Below, piece by piece: positions 1-19,609 of a stretch of DNA of 64,000 nt. Position 1 is the stretch's first letter, and each line of letters starts with the position of its first letter. The DNA comes from Eleginops maclovinus (Eukaryota > Chordata > Actinopteri > Perciformes > Eleginopidae). Location: assembly GCF_036324505.1 (NCBI RefSeq), contig NC_086353.1, forward strand, positions 188,501 to 252,500, read 5' to 3'. The position numbers and the translations under genes were made by a program. The notes beneath the pieces were generated by a model. It was not told where the DNA came from. It made no database searches and saw only the letters and a list, made by a program, of their open reading frames with translations.

Positions 1-3000
1 CTCTGGAAACTGTCAGCGATTCCATCACATTGATTTATCCTTGTTGTTAATTGGCGAGACTGGAGAGAAGACACACACATAATCCCTCAGGTACAGTATC
101 CGTACATCTGTCAGTCTCAATTTGTGGACTCTGGCCCCTGAGGAATGGAGTCAGACACCCATCATGGTGAGTGAGAAGGATCAAACACTTTGCTGACAAG
201 TTAAAAACTTCTCTAGATGATAAGAGAGTTAAGAAAAAGACTGTAAACATGGGATAGGAGCAGGAGCAAGGCTTGGCTTTGTGTTCAAACAGGAGTGTAA
301 TGAAGTCGAGAAACAGAGCAGAACAAAATCAAGTCAAATATAAATTAAAAGGAGGATTGTTCAATTTGGAACGCATGTGAGTAATGATCTACAGCAAATT
401 GTGACAGTTAGACACGCTGTACTTGTGAATAAGTGAGCTAATGTTTGTCCTTACATCTAAGGGAAACCCCACAGGGTATATGAAGGTACCCTCAGCTTTA
501 TCCCCACATTCTTCCAAATGAAGCCATTATTTTTTTTAAAGCTTCCAACCCTGCATAGCCTGTGGTAGTAATTTAAAACTAATTGATTGGTTATTCCTTG
601 GACCTAACACGTAGGGGAGCTGCCAGAGGATAATGAAAAATGGGCCAAACTGGAGAACAAAAAAACTGGGCTCTTCATAAAAATGGAAGCTGTCCAACCA
701 AGCCCCTTAGGGAATTTACTCTGTGTTTCTTTATTTGCTCCAAAATTAAGTTCTATTGATCTGATAGCAGAGTAATGATGCCCCTTTGACATCCATTGTG
801 AGCGCTAGTGGGTCTATTGGATCGGCTGCCACAGATGACATAGAGAGGTCAAACTCATTACGAAACAATAGAATATGAAGAGCGTGAACAATACGGAGAA
901 AATCAAAGCACGATAATAAGGTCGGTACATAACATGTTACCCCTCAAGGTTCAAATGTAGTTTTGTTGGCTAAGGTTGGGAGATTTCTTCAGAACAACAA
1001 TACCTGGTTGCACAGGGGAAAGGCTTCTCTATGATCTGTTTTCACTAGGACTACTTTCTACTTTCATGCGACTTCACAACCGATTTATCTCATGACCTTC
1101 TTTGTGGAGCTCTATTCTGTAGACAGAGATCTTTATCTGTCGAAGAAGAAATGCCACCTTCTGCTTTCCCTTTCCTCTTCAAACTTACACCTCTAACAGC
1201 GGGTAAACCCAAGTGGAAAATCTAATAGAAATGCATTACTTCCAGGCCTAATAGACTGGTGCATCCAGATCGATCTGACTCAAATGGGAATAAAGCCCAG
1301 GAGGTTAGATCCAAACACTAGCTCACCTCGGCCTACTCTGCGTCACGGTGAAGCATAAATCTGACCTCAGTTTTTCACACTGAGGGTCATTCCTGTCTGC
1401 GAGCCGCAACAGAAAACGGTGAACTACGGTTAAACATCTGATGTGGTAGGAAGGACAGGAAAGAAAGACAGGCCGACGAAAGCAGCCATCATTAATTTCA
1501 ATCAGGCTCCCAGTCTGGCAGAGTTAATAATATCAGCATGCCCTTCTGACCTCTGACGGTGGTACGACATCAACCTCCGCAAATTACTCATTAATTTAGC
1601 CCATTAAGTTGGACAGAGGTTGCGTGCGTGGGAAAAAAACATGGAGGAGAATGAATTCATTAGATATTCTAAAGATAATTTATACCTTTTCAATTGAGAC
1701 GTGACACATCAGAGAAAGAGAGGCCAGGGGGCGAATAGGAATGCATTTATGCTGATCCAGAGGGAATGCAATAAGGTAATCGCATGAATGGTAATTACTT
1801 CCATTTTGGTTATCTAAAGCACTTGTCTGGACAGCTTCTGTGCCACTTGTGTATCTGAATGCTCTGTTTATGAATGCAAACGAGAAAAAAAACCAGCTCA
1901 CATCAAGTCTCCTGTTTGTTTGGTTATCATTACCAAGCCCTGCTCCTGTTTGTCTTAACAGATTTCACCCAAACAGTCAAACTCAAATATGAAATAATAA
2001 ACCGGGGCAGTTATGCTCTTGGTTCTTGGGACAACATTATTCTCTTTTAACCGTACAGCAAATTGAGTAATTCATGAATATAACAAAACAACTGTACCTC
2101 CAAATGGCACTTTGGTCCATAGCAGGTCCCACCCAGAGCCAAGCAGGGTCATATAAAGATAGTGGCGAGTCATCCAGTCTGGGGCAAAGTAAATCCCTCG
2201 CTCCTTCGCTCCACTTACCATCTATTGTATGTCACTGTGTATCGCAGGGAGTATTTGACATAATTTAAGTCTGTAAGCAGCCTTGCCTCAAGCTGATACA
2301 AGGACCCAATCTCCTCTCCAACGCTGGCATGTTCAAAATGAGATGCAGCCAAACCTCTAACCTGCTCTCTCTCTGCCTCTGCTCCTAAATGTGATTACAG
2401 GGGTCTTTAATATATGAACTAACACCTGTCTTGCCAACCTCCACAACCCAACCTACGGAAAGTAATTTCAGCATGACTTGCACTTTTGAAATGTAAATGT
2501 TTTACCTTATAGCTCCCCCTTATCAAACGAAATGATGCTCCAACTGAAAATCAGAAATGGGCCTGGGGAGGTTTACTTCACACTATCTAGACAGACAGAC
2601 ATGCTAGGCCAATCACATTCATGTACACACACACACACACACACTCCCCAACTGGACTGTTATCTATATGCAAAGCATCTCCACTAAGCTATCCATTTTG
2701 CTACCGTAGACGGGCCTGAGAATAATAGAAGACTCTGCCCTAACTGTAAGCCCCCACCCACACAATCACTCACACCAGCATGCACAAACTATATACATGC
2801 CCACACACCAGTGAACATCGGTAGTGAGGTGTTTTGAATCGATAAGCATGCTCAACACACCCCCTCCCCGACCTATCCTTACAATGGCTAATTGCCGGCG
2901 AGAACAATTAGCCCGATACGTATCACTTAATGTCCTCCCCCAAAGAGGAAGATTCAGGCTACTCTAAAACAAGCGCACCTAATTCCTCATCCTGCTCCGT

Positions 3001-3557
3001 CCCTCATTATCTCCCTAAATGATACTTCTATAGGAGAGCAGGTGTTGACAGTGCATTGGAATGATTATTTTGTGAATGGCATTTGGATGGGATTAGGGCG
3101 TGGGTGGGCGGGGGGGGCTTAAGTCATGAAAGGGGGGCTGCTTCTGGTGAAATTGCCGAGCTACAGTAAGTTCCACTTATGAGGTAGAAGACATTCGCTT
3201 GTTACCACCTTTTCTTTGCTCATTAGTGGGGATTCGACCGGCTAAGGGGGCCTGCGAGGACCAAAGTGCCCAGCATGAGGTAGTTTGGTGAACAGCCTAT
3301 TGTACGGGGGAAATGTCAGTTTCAGAAACAACCTCTCAAAATGTCAATGGATTATCATGGAACACATTTTTTTTCAAAACACCCAGAGAGAATCCCTCTT
3401 TAACTCCAGCAGGGGAATGAACCATTTGGCTGGACACCTCAGAGTGAGCGCCATCAGCTTGTGTCTTGCTACATTAACACGTGATCCCCTTTGTAAGTCT
3501 GCTGTTGGCATCGAACGTCACAATCTCCCTTACAACATTCAACTTTGCTTTCGTGGC
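1..3557. other. 3' flank / possible 3' UTR of elfn2; no gene seen
   Basis: Single-copy-looking sequence downstream of the elfn2 stop. The near part (below 3557) presumably holds the 3' UTR, but I could not choose a polyadenylation site with confidence. A short (AC)n run lies at 2629-2644. The homopurine-rich stretch at 3090-3140 and the AT-rich block at about 1480-1640, with several TTAAT/ATTA motifs, are the only textured parts. Confidence 0.5.
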
Positions 3558-9408
<5,851 letters not shown>

Positions 9409-9522
9409 GGTTTGGATTATCGAGTGATATCGCCTCAGCAGAAAGGAGGAAAAAGAGAGGAGTTGAAGGGAGGCAGCGAGCAGCAGTTTCAAATCAGGAA
9501 GGGCTGCTGGTCGGGGGCAAAT
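9409..9522 (-). promoter_or_regulatory. Putative elfn2 5' UTR with splice acceptor at 9523
   Basis: On the minus strand a pyrimidine tract ending CTCTCTACTTAG lies just upstream of 9522 and resembles a 3' splice site. A non-coding first exon may therefore lie further upstream (higher coordinates). No TATA box or defined promoter could be recognised. This is inferred from one motif only. Confidence 0.3.
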
Positions 9523-11157
9523 CTAAGTAGAGAGGAAGGTGAACTGAAGGGCGTCTTCACGGTGATTAGAGCTGAGCTTGCAGCATGGCAGCAGGTCCTG
9601 TCCCCATTTTAGGTGTTCCACGTCAAAGGGTTTTGGAGACTGTCACCCCAGCTGCTACTCATGGCCTCTGACAAGCGTACGTCTTGCAAACAGATGAGGA
9701 AACACTCCCTGTCAGAAAGGCAGAGCACCTATATAACAGAGAAGGGGAGAAGGAGGGGGGGAGACAGAGAGGGGAGGGGAGAGTATTAACATGAATAGTG
9801 ATGATGATAACAAAATGATTAAGAGCATGCAGAACATTGTAATACAGTCCACAAATCCCCAGATAGCTCCTTTTTCTGAAAAAAAAGGAGCTATATGAAT
9901 CTAATACCCATGCTACACAATCCCTTCAAGGTAATGCGCCCTGGGAATAAATCCATTAACTGTCATGATTATTTCATTAAGCCTCAATAAAGCCCAGAGT
10001 AATGTATATTTTGACTTTTCAGATTTAACCAGGGTTTTTATGTTCTGTAATCTTTCATGCTTATGGAAACAACAGCCTTATATGAGAACAGATTGCAGCT
10101 ACTCCGCTCAGATATTAGCATATGATGCACCAATAAAAATGGAAATTGCCAAGAGTGTGAAAGCAACACCTCTTTCCTTTCATTGTTCGCCAGACGTTCT
10201 ATTATTTCAATTTTGGAGGCGCAATAAAACATGTAATAGCTGCTGTTATATAGGGGTGACAAGAGGAGGATGGGTTAAGTGGGAAACAGAGGAGGGCCGT
10301 TGTAATTTGCATGTTTTAACAGGATACTAACTGACATGAAGCTATTTACCTTTTCTCAGGGGATTAACCGTGGATTAGGCTCTAATCCAGCATAACATAT
10401 CTCATCAGAACAGCTCCACTCTGCTTTTAATTTGTTTGCAAAGTTTGTATTGCCTCCGGGGAAAAGTTATCTAACCACAGCATGAGTGACTGGGCGTTGA
10501 TGGCATAAAACAAAACAACAACTGAGGAATCCAACCTTTTTTTAAAGGGCTTTCTCTATCTCAATTCCAAATGAATTCATACTGCTTTTCTTCGTCTGGC
10601 TGAGAAAAACCTGCTGGAAGAAACGAAGCAGTGACATGGTTCAACCCAATCTACTCAGAAATAATGGAAGCCAACTTTGGACGGGTCTCAAAGTGGCCCT
10701 TCCCTAATAGCCTGTCTTCGTCCTCCTCCTCATCTTCCTTGTCCCCTGTCCTGACTTGCACCTCAGTTAGCCTCCCCAGTCACATCTCATTTCTGCCGCA
10801 CCACACCCAGAGCAGCCCTCAGTCCTCTCTTCAAATTGTTCCATGAAATTGATATTGACAATTCAATTCCTCCACCACAGGCCTTCAATTTGCCTTTGAC
10901 ACAGCGCTGTTGTCATCCGCATGTGTGTGTGTGAAATGAAACACCCAGAGAAAAAGCAATTTAACTCTATGGAACAACTGCTAACGTAACCTTGATAATG
11001 ATCAAAGCCATCCATTAATCAGCTCGTGTTTTCCGCTTTGAAGCAGATGTGTTGCGCTGATTGACCACTGAGAATTAGACCACACGTGTTTGATGTGTGT
11101 ATTGTCTTTCATCTTCTTCCTTCTCACACTTTAAAGACAACTTGGTTTCTTGTATGT
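9523..11157. other. Upstream flank of elfn2; no gene seen
   Basis: Contains a G/A-rich run at about 9740-9785. Otherwise it is mixed single-copy sequence, including a Ser-codon-like TCC run near 10720. No conserved peptide was recognised. Confidence 0.5.
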
Positions 11158-11450
11158 TAAAGGTCACGTACTATACTCCATTTCAACAACATCTTACAGG
11201 TCTCAGATATATTCTAAGCATGTCTCTGATTGGCTGAAACACCAAACAGATCATCCCATAAACCCCTCTGCTTCAGCGCTGTTCCAAAAGTGCTGATTCT
11301 GTCTCTGTAGCTTTCAATGCTAATGAGGCGCTGCTGGCCACGCCCCTTTGCAGAAGTGTTTCTGAGGGGATTCAGGTAAGAGGGGGGGCGGGGCTTACCG
11401 TGGTCGTTTTGTTTTTTTGCTAGTGCCGTACAACCCTCAAAATACAAGAC
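11158..11450 (+). mobile_element. Probable TTAA-type non-autonomous element remnant
   Basis: Starts TTAAAGGTCACGTACTAT and contains CTGATTGGCTGAAAC, GCTAATGAGGCGCTGCTGGC and CACGCCCCTTT blocks, a style common in fish MITEs. It differs from the TTAAAGAGGCCC family. The right end was not resolved and may extend beyond 11450. Confidence 0.35.
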
Positions 11451-14400
11451 GACGTCAACTGTGAACCGGAACCTAAGTCATCAATGTTTGAAGGGTTTTC
11501 AAATACTTGGATCAGGAGGGAAAGACGAAGAGCCCTTTTTTGCTGAAAGTTTCTGAGTGTATATTAAAGACATTAAAAAGTGCATTTTGCAGAATAAATG
11601 TAGTGCTTTGATCCTCCATATCGTTGTCAACATTAAGGTTTAAGGGAATGTATTAAAGTACCTGGCCCACTGGCAAGAAGATTTTGGAAACTGCAACAAA
11701 ACCCACATTCAGGTACTTCCCCTGTATCATGGCCCCGCCCCTTTTTGGGTGCAAACACTCGCTGTCATTTGTCCGAGGTTTTCGCCAATTACTTCAGAAA
11801 TGTGAGAATATGGTTTTTCTTCTCCTAAGAGCCCAAAAACAATGGTCAGTTACACAACCAATTACAGCCTTCATACTTCATTAGAGGTCACTGATTGGCG
11901 TAGATTTCCTTGGCTCGCCAGTGTTTTATATCTCAATGTAGCATCTACGGCATATTCACTACTTGGCTTTATACCTAACAACTGTTTACTTCGACCATTG
12001 ACGCCATTAGCCTCATGTCGCTGTGCTGGAACAGTTTCCAATGACTGACGGTTCCATCGATCACGTTGTTGGTCCGCTCTGTAGACGGCCTGAAGCCACT
12101 GATTCTTTCTTTGACCATCCTTTTTAAAAGATAAAAGTCAAGAAATTTGCACCATTGGATCTTTTTTGACGTGGAATACATGACAGCAGCTTTAAGGGAA
12201 GCTACAACCGATTCTCGCCTGGTGCCGATTCTTTGTTTTCACCGTAAAGTGAGCGGAGACGGTCATCTTGCAAAGCAGTGACGTGGCGCTTCTCTCATCC
12301 ATCAGCAGCTCATATTAACAGCACATCTGATACGTCATGGCTGCTAACCCGACGTGGTTTTTACTCTGAGTCGCTCAAGCCTAATTTCACAGCTGGTTGT
12401 TTACTGCCGAGTCCAATCACAACAACTAAGACTAAGTATTTTTTATTAATAATGCTTTTATCTATTCTTCCTTCTATTGTCCCTTTCTTCCTTCTGTCGG
12501 CATTGTTTCAAACCTATCTCCGCTGCCTTTCAACGACAAACACAAACGAATAGGCTTCACCGCCAAAACACAACCTGACACCTATTGTTTGCTATCTCCT
12601 CCCGCCTCTCTGCCTTCACCACATCCCCCGCCATTGATTTTATTTTGACAAGAAGCCAGAGGAAAGACAGCCTTATTTTCCCCGCTCCTTTTTCTTCTTC
12701 TTCCTCACGGCAGGCTCTCTTTGTGTTTAATTATTGTCCCTGATAGCTCGGCTCTAATTAAAGCTTTGGATCTGACAAACAACACTAATGATGTCAGGTC
12801 ACAGAAACAAATGGAAAGTTCCCAAAGTGAGCCCGGGAGGATCTGAGGCGCCTCTGAGACAATACACTCTTTATGTGTCTTTGTCCTCATTGGAAAATCA
12901 CAGAATAAAGTAGGATTTAACAGATCAGAGGGATGTTGGAATTAATAATCTGCATCTTTTATGACTGAATGTCTTCTCCCACATTCTAACACTGGATGAA
13001 AGAATATGTACAATCATATAATGAGTCAGGGTTTATGCATAATGAGGGTTTTTACAATAAAATGGCTTTGAATGTTCAATTTATTTCAGTTAATAGAAAC
13101 ATTTACTTGCAATAAAACTACAATAGCATACTTATAATGTAATACCAACAACCTCCAGGCACTGTTTCATCGACACAAGAGTCTTTCTTTCAATTTCCAA
13201 AGAGGGTTCAGGTTAAGAGACAGTTTGATTAATGACTCTGTTTGATTGTGTTTTAACATAGCCCCTCGTTCAATTAACTAAAAATAAAGATTTTCATATT
13301 TTTTAAAGTAAATCCCTGGGACAGAGAGATTGACTGACACAAAGACGTGAACACCTTTTGTTGAGACATATCGTTGACATGATCACTTGCTTGCTCATAG
13401 CCCCCTTCCTTTTCTTAGTCCATATTACCTGAACTCCATCCACCCGTTCAGTCACGACACAGCTATTATGGGCCTGATTGACAGCACAATTAACAACTTC
13501 ATTAAGCTTCCAGAGGGAGTTTAGTATAATGTAATAAAGGTGTGAAAGAGGGACTAAATTAACATGTGGAGTTACAGCTTTTGCTTGAAAGTGGACAATG
13601 AGATAATGTAGGTAATGATGAGCCATGCGAATGCGGGGGCCTTTAACTTGGGGTCAAATGATTGGTCCAAACCATTTGGGGACAAAAACATTTAACCAAT
13701 TGGCAACTGTGGATCAACGGGCATCTACCAACTGGCCTGGAGGCATGTCTACTTTATAGAAGTGTGTGAAAGTCTGTAAGGATAATAAGGATGCAGTGTT
13801 TTAATTTAGGGCTACAGTGGGTACGGGTTGCTGCCATCCTTTCTGTTCCACAAGTTTTGAGGAGGGTACAACAACAAGCAAGGCAAGAGTAGCACAGCTC
13901 CCGAGAGGACCAGGCCATGAACCCTTCAACTGAGTGAGACAGAAAGATAGACCGCAGTAAGAAACAGACAGTACAGATAGAGAGGAGTGCTGAGGAACAT
14001 GACAACCTACAGATTTTGTCCACAGTTTGTCAGTGAACCAGTCAAGCGGTCAGCCAGTGATTCAGAAATCCAACAGACCATCCAGGGGATCCGTCATCAG
14101 TCCGACAGCACAAAGATAAGCTGGCCTTTCAGTCTCTCAGAATGTCAGCCAGTCAATCAATCCAGTCCTTCAGTCAGCAGCCCCAACAGCCTGCCAATTA
14201 AATGCCTTCCTATTCAGACAGACAGACAGCAGGCGAATCCGTTGAGAGGACAACCGGACATTGAGTTGTCTGGTCAATCACCCAGGCAAGTATCAGTGTG
14301 GGAAGCACCCCCCGAAATCAGCCCCTCAGGAGGGGAGCCAGGTGTTAAACCTCACTTTTGTAGTGTTCAAAGATTGCTTCCCTGTCCAAGTGTGCATGAT

Positions 14401-15640
14401 CTATGGGCCCCAATGGATGCGGAAGATCCAGGGATAAAACCAGGTATTTTTCGTAAATTTAGTCAGTTCATATTTGACTTCACGCCCCACGGAGCAGCTT
14501 TCATCGAGACAAACAGGACCCCACCTCACATCCAGTTCTCTTTACGACGCTCTGGACTTGAAACTTAATATATGATATATGCCTGATAGCGTTATCTTTG
14601 CGTCCTTGCCAGCTAACCTGCGAGCCTGCATTAATGTTTCCTGAAATCCATTTCTCTTGTCTCTCTTTTTTCCTCTCAAGCTTTCCTGAGGCTGCAGCAC
14701 TGCTCCGTCAAATCCAAAGTCCTCATGTTCATGTATGTATTTCTGTCTTGCTTTACTCTCCATCGCTTTATTCTTTGTGTTAGTGAATGTGTTTATCTGG
14801 CTCTCGTACGTCCCCTGGTTTGCATTGACACACTTCCCTTTCTTCCTTTTTCATACATATATTATTATTCATTTTCTGATGCAATTATTGGCGTTAGCCG
14901 AATAGTTGCCTTCCACAAAAGTAAGCCGTGGCGACATTAAAGAAAGACATATTGTTGGTTTATTATGAGGGAACACGGCCACTTTAAGTACTCCAGAATA
15001 AGAGTTGATTTCGTCCACCAATGTGTCTTGCGTGGTCATTAAATTGAGTGTAATAATTAGAGCAATACACATGTTCAAATTGATGGAATAGCCTCCATCC
15101 CACTCGCCTGCATACATATCAGTTCAACCTATCGCTTCTCTTTTTCTGTTTCTTTCCTGCACGTTGATTTCTCTCCAGCAAGTGTATAACATATGTTCCT
15201 GTCTACCAGACAAACTCCCACAGGGAGAGCAGACTGGAGAGGAGGTTTTCAGAGTACTTTCTGCCTCTCGCTTTGGTCAGTGAAAGCTGGGTGGATTCTA
15301 AACAAACTGTTGGATATAAAGTGAAGCATCATGGGACCGCACAGCAAAACTTTGAGATTGAGTTACAGTAAAGCCTTCCCAGTTGAGTGGGGAAGATAGT
15401 GTTTGGAAGTTGAACCGAATCAGAAAAATAACAAACATTTTAAAGAAACTGAAACTAAATTTTAAAGAAATTCTGCAAAGATCCCAGATAAGCAAACGTG
15501 CTTTAAGTTACACGGTCACACAATCAACATTAAACTGATCACAGAGGAAAGGGACTTTAGGGGACTAATTAGGGTTTGATTGCATTTGAAAAAGAAAACA
15601 TGAAACATTTCTCTTCTATCTCTGACTCTAACCCTAACCG
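11451..15640. other. Non-coding stretch; no gene seen
   Basis: No conserved protein similarity was recognised. The open frame at 13987-14568 (193 codons) is rich in CAGTCAGTC-type sequence and looks fortuitous. GC-rich CCCCGCCCC blocks near 11730 may be another old repeat. Confidence 0.5.
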
Positions 15641-15644
15641 GTTT

Positions 15645-16070
15645 GGAAGTATATCAATCTCACTATTTTAATTGGATTTAGTTTCTACTTAAACCGGTCA
15701 TGAACTGAGCAGTCCTTGAATGGCCTTTTAACCAATGCCAAAGTTGCATTGATGTCCAATGAACTTAATTGACTTTAATTCATTTGACTGAGCCGAGATC
15801 GGGGCCGTGACGGGGCGGGTTGTGGACAGAGGTTAAAGAAAACACTCGCACCCCATGGATGCAGGATATAGTCTGGAGAATCAATCAGGGAAGGTCCAGG
15901 TATTGTTTTTACTGGGGATGGTGTATGAATCTCACTACTGAATATTTTAATAGGATTTAGTTTCAACTGAAAAATAGTCCCAATGAACCGATGCTGTAAG
16001 TCCTTAAATGGACCATTAAGCTTTGCCAATATTCCATTGATGTCCAATCTGCCTAATTGACTTCCCCACT
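15645..16070 (+). repeat. Local diverged duplication (two copies)
   Basis: The segment at about 15650-15785 (AATCTCACTATTTTAATTGG to TTAATTGACTTTAATTC) recurs at about 15925-16065 (AATCTCACTACTGAATATTT to CTAATTGACTTCC). Both contain GGATTTAGTTT(C)AACT-like, GTCCTTNAATGG and CATTGATGTCCAAT blocks. The copies are in direct orientation about 275 bp apart and diverged. Confidence 0.7.
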
Positions 16071-19000
16071 CGAACTTAACCTGCCTCATTTACTCCAGGC
16101 CTGGGTTTCCGGATTGTCCTAAAACAACTTTTCACCACAGCAGGAAATGTGGAAACAAGGTTATTGAGGAAAGAGCTGAAAGAGCAGGAGGTCAATGGTA
16201 TGAGTAAAGGCCAGATTGGAGCTTCAGCCCAGTGCTGGGTTTAGTTTCTCCAGCTGTTCACTCTGAAATATGGATGCTGTGAGGACTTGTTGGATTGCCA
16301 CAGAACTCGGTGAGAGTTTGTATTCCGGTATAATCTCCCCGCTGTGTCTATGGATGAGGCTCGGCAGTGCTTAGTTGGTTTCTTATACAGTCAACCCAGA
16401 GGCATGCCCAGAGCTGTTCTCCTCTTTAACGTGTGAGTTACTGTAAGTGAGACATACTGCAGGTGTCATACTGTACAATCTGTGTGTGTGTTTCACTTCT
16501 ACCTTTGGGAAAATGACACCGAACAGTAAAGACATTACGACATATCCTCACAAGTATTTAATTTGAATACTGTTAGATTTAAGGTTTGTATGTGAAGTGT
16601 TCTCACTCAAATTTACTTCTGTTATCTCGCCCTGTACTTCTGGTTGTTATATGTACGTCAGAGTACATATCGTCCTGACAATGGCCCTAATACACAAATA
16701 AAAATTGGATCGGGTGCAATAATTATACACCAGTGGAAAGTGACTGACGCAGCAACTGAGCTTTCAGAAAAAAAGTTAGGTTTGTTAAGTTTTGTACCTT
16801 AAGGAAAAGGAGTAAGGAGTAGAAAACTACATAAGAAAATTGGCTTGAACAACTCCTAACTTTGAAAGTAATGACGTCTGTGTACTCTGAATTACATTTA
16901 CATATTCATTGAAAGAAAGAAAGAAATGTAGGAATCTTTGGGGTGAAAGACCAAAATGGTGTAACGAAGATTACAATAACCTAATATTAAACTGCTTTCA
17001 TTCCTCGTTTACACTGAAGACATTTTTAAGACCTTTTTATTTGTGAAGCTGCTCCATATAACTGCGCCTCTGTTCCTAATTAAAAACTGACCCAGAACAG
17101 TGGTGGAACAGGAAAGCTATGCTCGTCTCCAACGTACCAATGTACTTTCAAAAGTGGTAAAAGAAGCCGAGTTGTGATTGGTCGGGGGCCAACGTGGAGT
17201 CTGCCATGTCTCTCGGCCAAGTCATAGCAGGACACCAATTTGACGCAGTGAGAAAATCCAAAGATACAAATTGAAATGTTATTCTGGCATAAGTTTTGAT
17301 TGGATTTTGCAGAAAAATACACTTAAATAATGTCCTGGTTTCCCCTCCGTCGCCTTCCTTTTATCAGTTTTGATAGGTGCTAATTGGAGGCCTATGTTCT
17401 GATTCCTTAACCTCACAAGTAAGAGGCATGCACATGTGTATGCAACTAATCAGATTCCTCAGTGTGCCAGTGAATGCATTAAATTCCAAGCACAGAGTTA
17501 CCAGTAATTCTTCCGCAGCCTTCATTATAGTGACTTCCCGTCCTTGTGCGCGAACACGTCTTCTATACCTCCGTGTCTTAATTACTTTTAAAATCCCATG
17601 CAGAAGATCTCCCCTCCAGCTCTACTCAGCAGGTGTGTTGAAGTAACAGCTCACTATGGGAGGCAGCAAGAGGACGAAACAGAGGGAGTAAAAGAGAGGG
17701 AGAGAAACACATAAGAAGGTAGAGGAAGGGGATTGCAAATGAAAGGAAAGAGGGATAGAAGAGGGCTTTAACCATAAATGAATTCATCAGTTCATTCTGC
17801 CTTTCAGTCGTTCAGACAGGTTAACCAAACCTGCTTTTTTTCATGGTTGACCTTTACATAGTAACAAGAGAAGAGGATGATGAAGAGAGCGCGTAATGAG
17901 ACGTTTTTAACCTTTAGTTAATCAGGCAGGCTGAAAGAAACTCACATTTTCCAGGAAACTTTAGACTGTATCCGTGGAAAAAGAATAAGAAGTACAACAA
18001 ATGTCTTCACTGCTACTATGGCTTTGTGTTTCTCTCAGTGAACAGAAGGAAGGGATGGTTGCACATATGCATACCTTCACACCGTCCTCTTCTTTGTTGG
18101 CAACTGAGCCGCTCTGGGCCCGTTGCCTTCCTCAGATGAAACGTATTTAGGAATGAAATGAAACGAAATGCTGCAGAGTTAGGGTTAGGGTTGGCATTTG
18201 CTAAATTGTCACTTTATAACTGCCAATTATCCGGTCCATATGACAAGAAGTATGGTTTTAGTTCCTTTCTGCCTCCTGCACCACAGAGACTGACTATGCA
18301 TCACCAACCGGAGCAGATCCCTAAACTCTGCATATGATCCACATTGAACTCAAACACGGCTGCTCAGTATTAATATCAGCTTGTTTTTATCCAAGCCTCT
18401 GATTAAACCTGACACATATTTGCACACTGATTACATCTTACCCGTCAAACTAAATCGGACTCCCTCTGTAGTTGTATAAATAGCATTTTTGTAAGTATGG
18501 TTTGTAATTATCATGTATAGTCTCTAATGCGTCCTTACAAGTGTCTTTACAGACGCTTTGTTGGTATCTTTCAGCTAACATATCCGTCACCTGCAGCACA
18601 ATGAATTACCTATGCTCATGTCCTTTGGTAATGACGTCTGATTCTGATTATCTCCACTAGTGGCTTCTTTGAGAGGTTCTGATGATGACCGTCCTCTCTT
18701 AAGCCCTGCTCAAACATGGCATTACCATCCTTCCCAGGTGGTCTGATCCGAAGTGGACAGCTCTAAGTAAACTAGGTCAGATCACACCTGGCCATTTAAT
18801 GAATCTCCACATGAGTTTTGAGTGACCACTTGAGGCCGGATCTCGCTTCCCCGCTCTATATGCAATTCCCATCGGTGTGCTGTATGTGTTTACATTTCAG
18901 TTGTTGCTGAAAAAACTCAAATATTCTTACAGAAATGTCCGCAGACTTCAGTCTTTGTGCTGATGGGTGTTTTTCTCCCCAAAAACCATTCAAAGTTGTT

Positions 19001-19600
19001 TAGTATCCCAACAGCGGTATGTTTGAAATATGTTGGTGTCAGAACTGCAGAGTACCAAAACAAAAACACCCATCACAGTATTCCAAAACGGTCCAAATAC
19101 AAGTCTTAAATAAGGCCTTAGAAAACAAGGAGAGGAGTCTTTCAAAAGAAACTTGTTCAAGCAAAGCAAACCAAGCTTTCCAGTAGCTTAAGGAATTATC
19201 CCTCTCATCTAGTGGGAACAAATAAGAAGTATGACGTTAGCAGAGCGCCACAGAGAGAGGATACATGGTTCCACCAACTTTTGGACTTTGACACGGTTGA
19301 TTTTCGATGTTGGCGTCTTTTAACCGATGCAAAATCTTTCTCTGACCCTAACCAAATCACACATGTATGTTTTTCCAACTTTACTTTGACATGCTTTTAA
19401 AGGACGCAGGCTAATGTGTGTTATGTAACATATTGTTGTTGACTTTTCAGGTACTGCGTGGTTTTCATGTTCGCTATGAACCCTGAAGGTAATCTTTCCT
19501 GCCCCAGAATCACATTTCTGAAGCTCCCTAAAAACAACCAGAACTCAATGACACGTGCGGTGGATCAGAAAAGGACCATATTATTCCATTACACAAACAT
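16071..19600. other. Non-coding stretch; no gene seen
   Basis: Mixed AT-rich sequence. A short telomere-like GTTAGGGTTAGGGTT lies near 18179. Nothing else was recognised. Confidence 0.5.
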
Positions 19601-19609
19601 TTATGTAAC

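Noticed and set aside
9409..9492. In-frame N-terminal extension upstream of the elfn2 ATG
   Set aside because: It has no ATG (the open frame begins with TTG after an in-frame TAG at 9523-9525), whereas ATG at 9408 has a strong context and a complete signal peptide.
13987..14568. 193-codon plus-strand frame
   Set aside because: No recognisable domain; the sequence is full of CAGTC-type short repeats and has no splice or family support.
18179..18196. Interstitial telomere-like GTTAGGG repeats (also CCCTAA near 15627 and 41514)
   Set aside because: Only two to three units each; too short to distinguish from chance.
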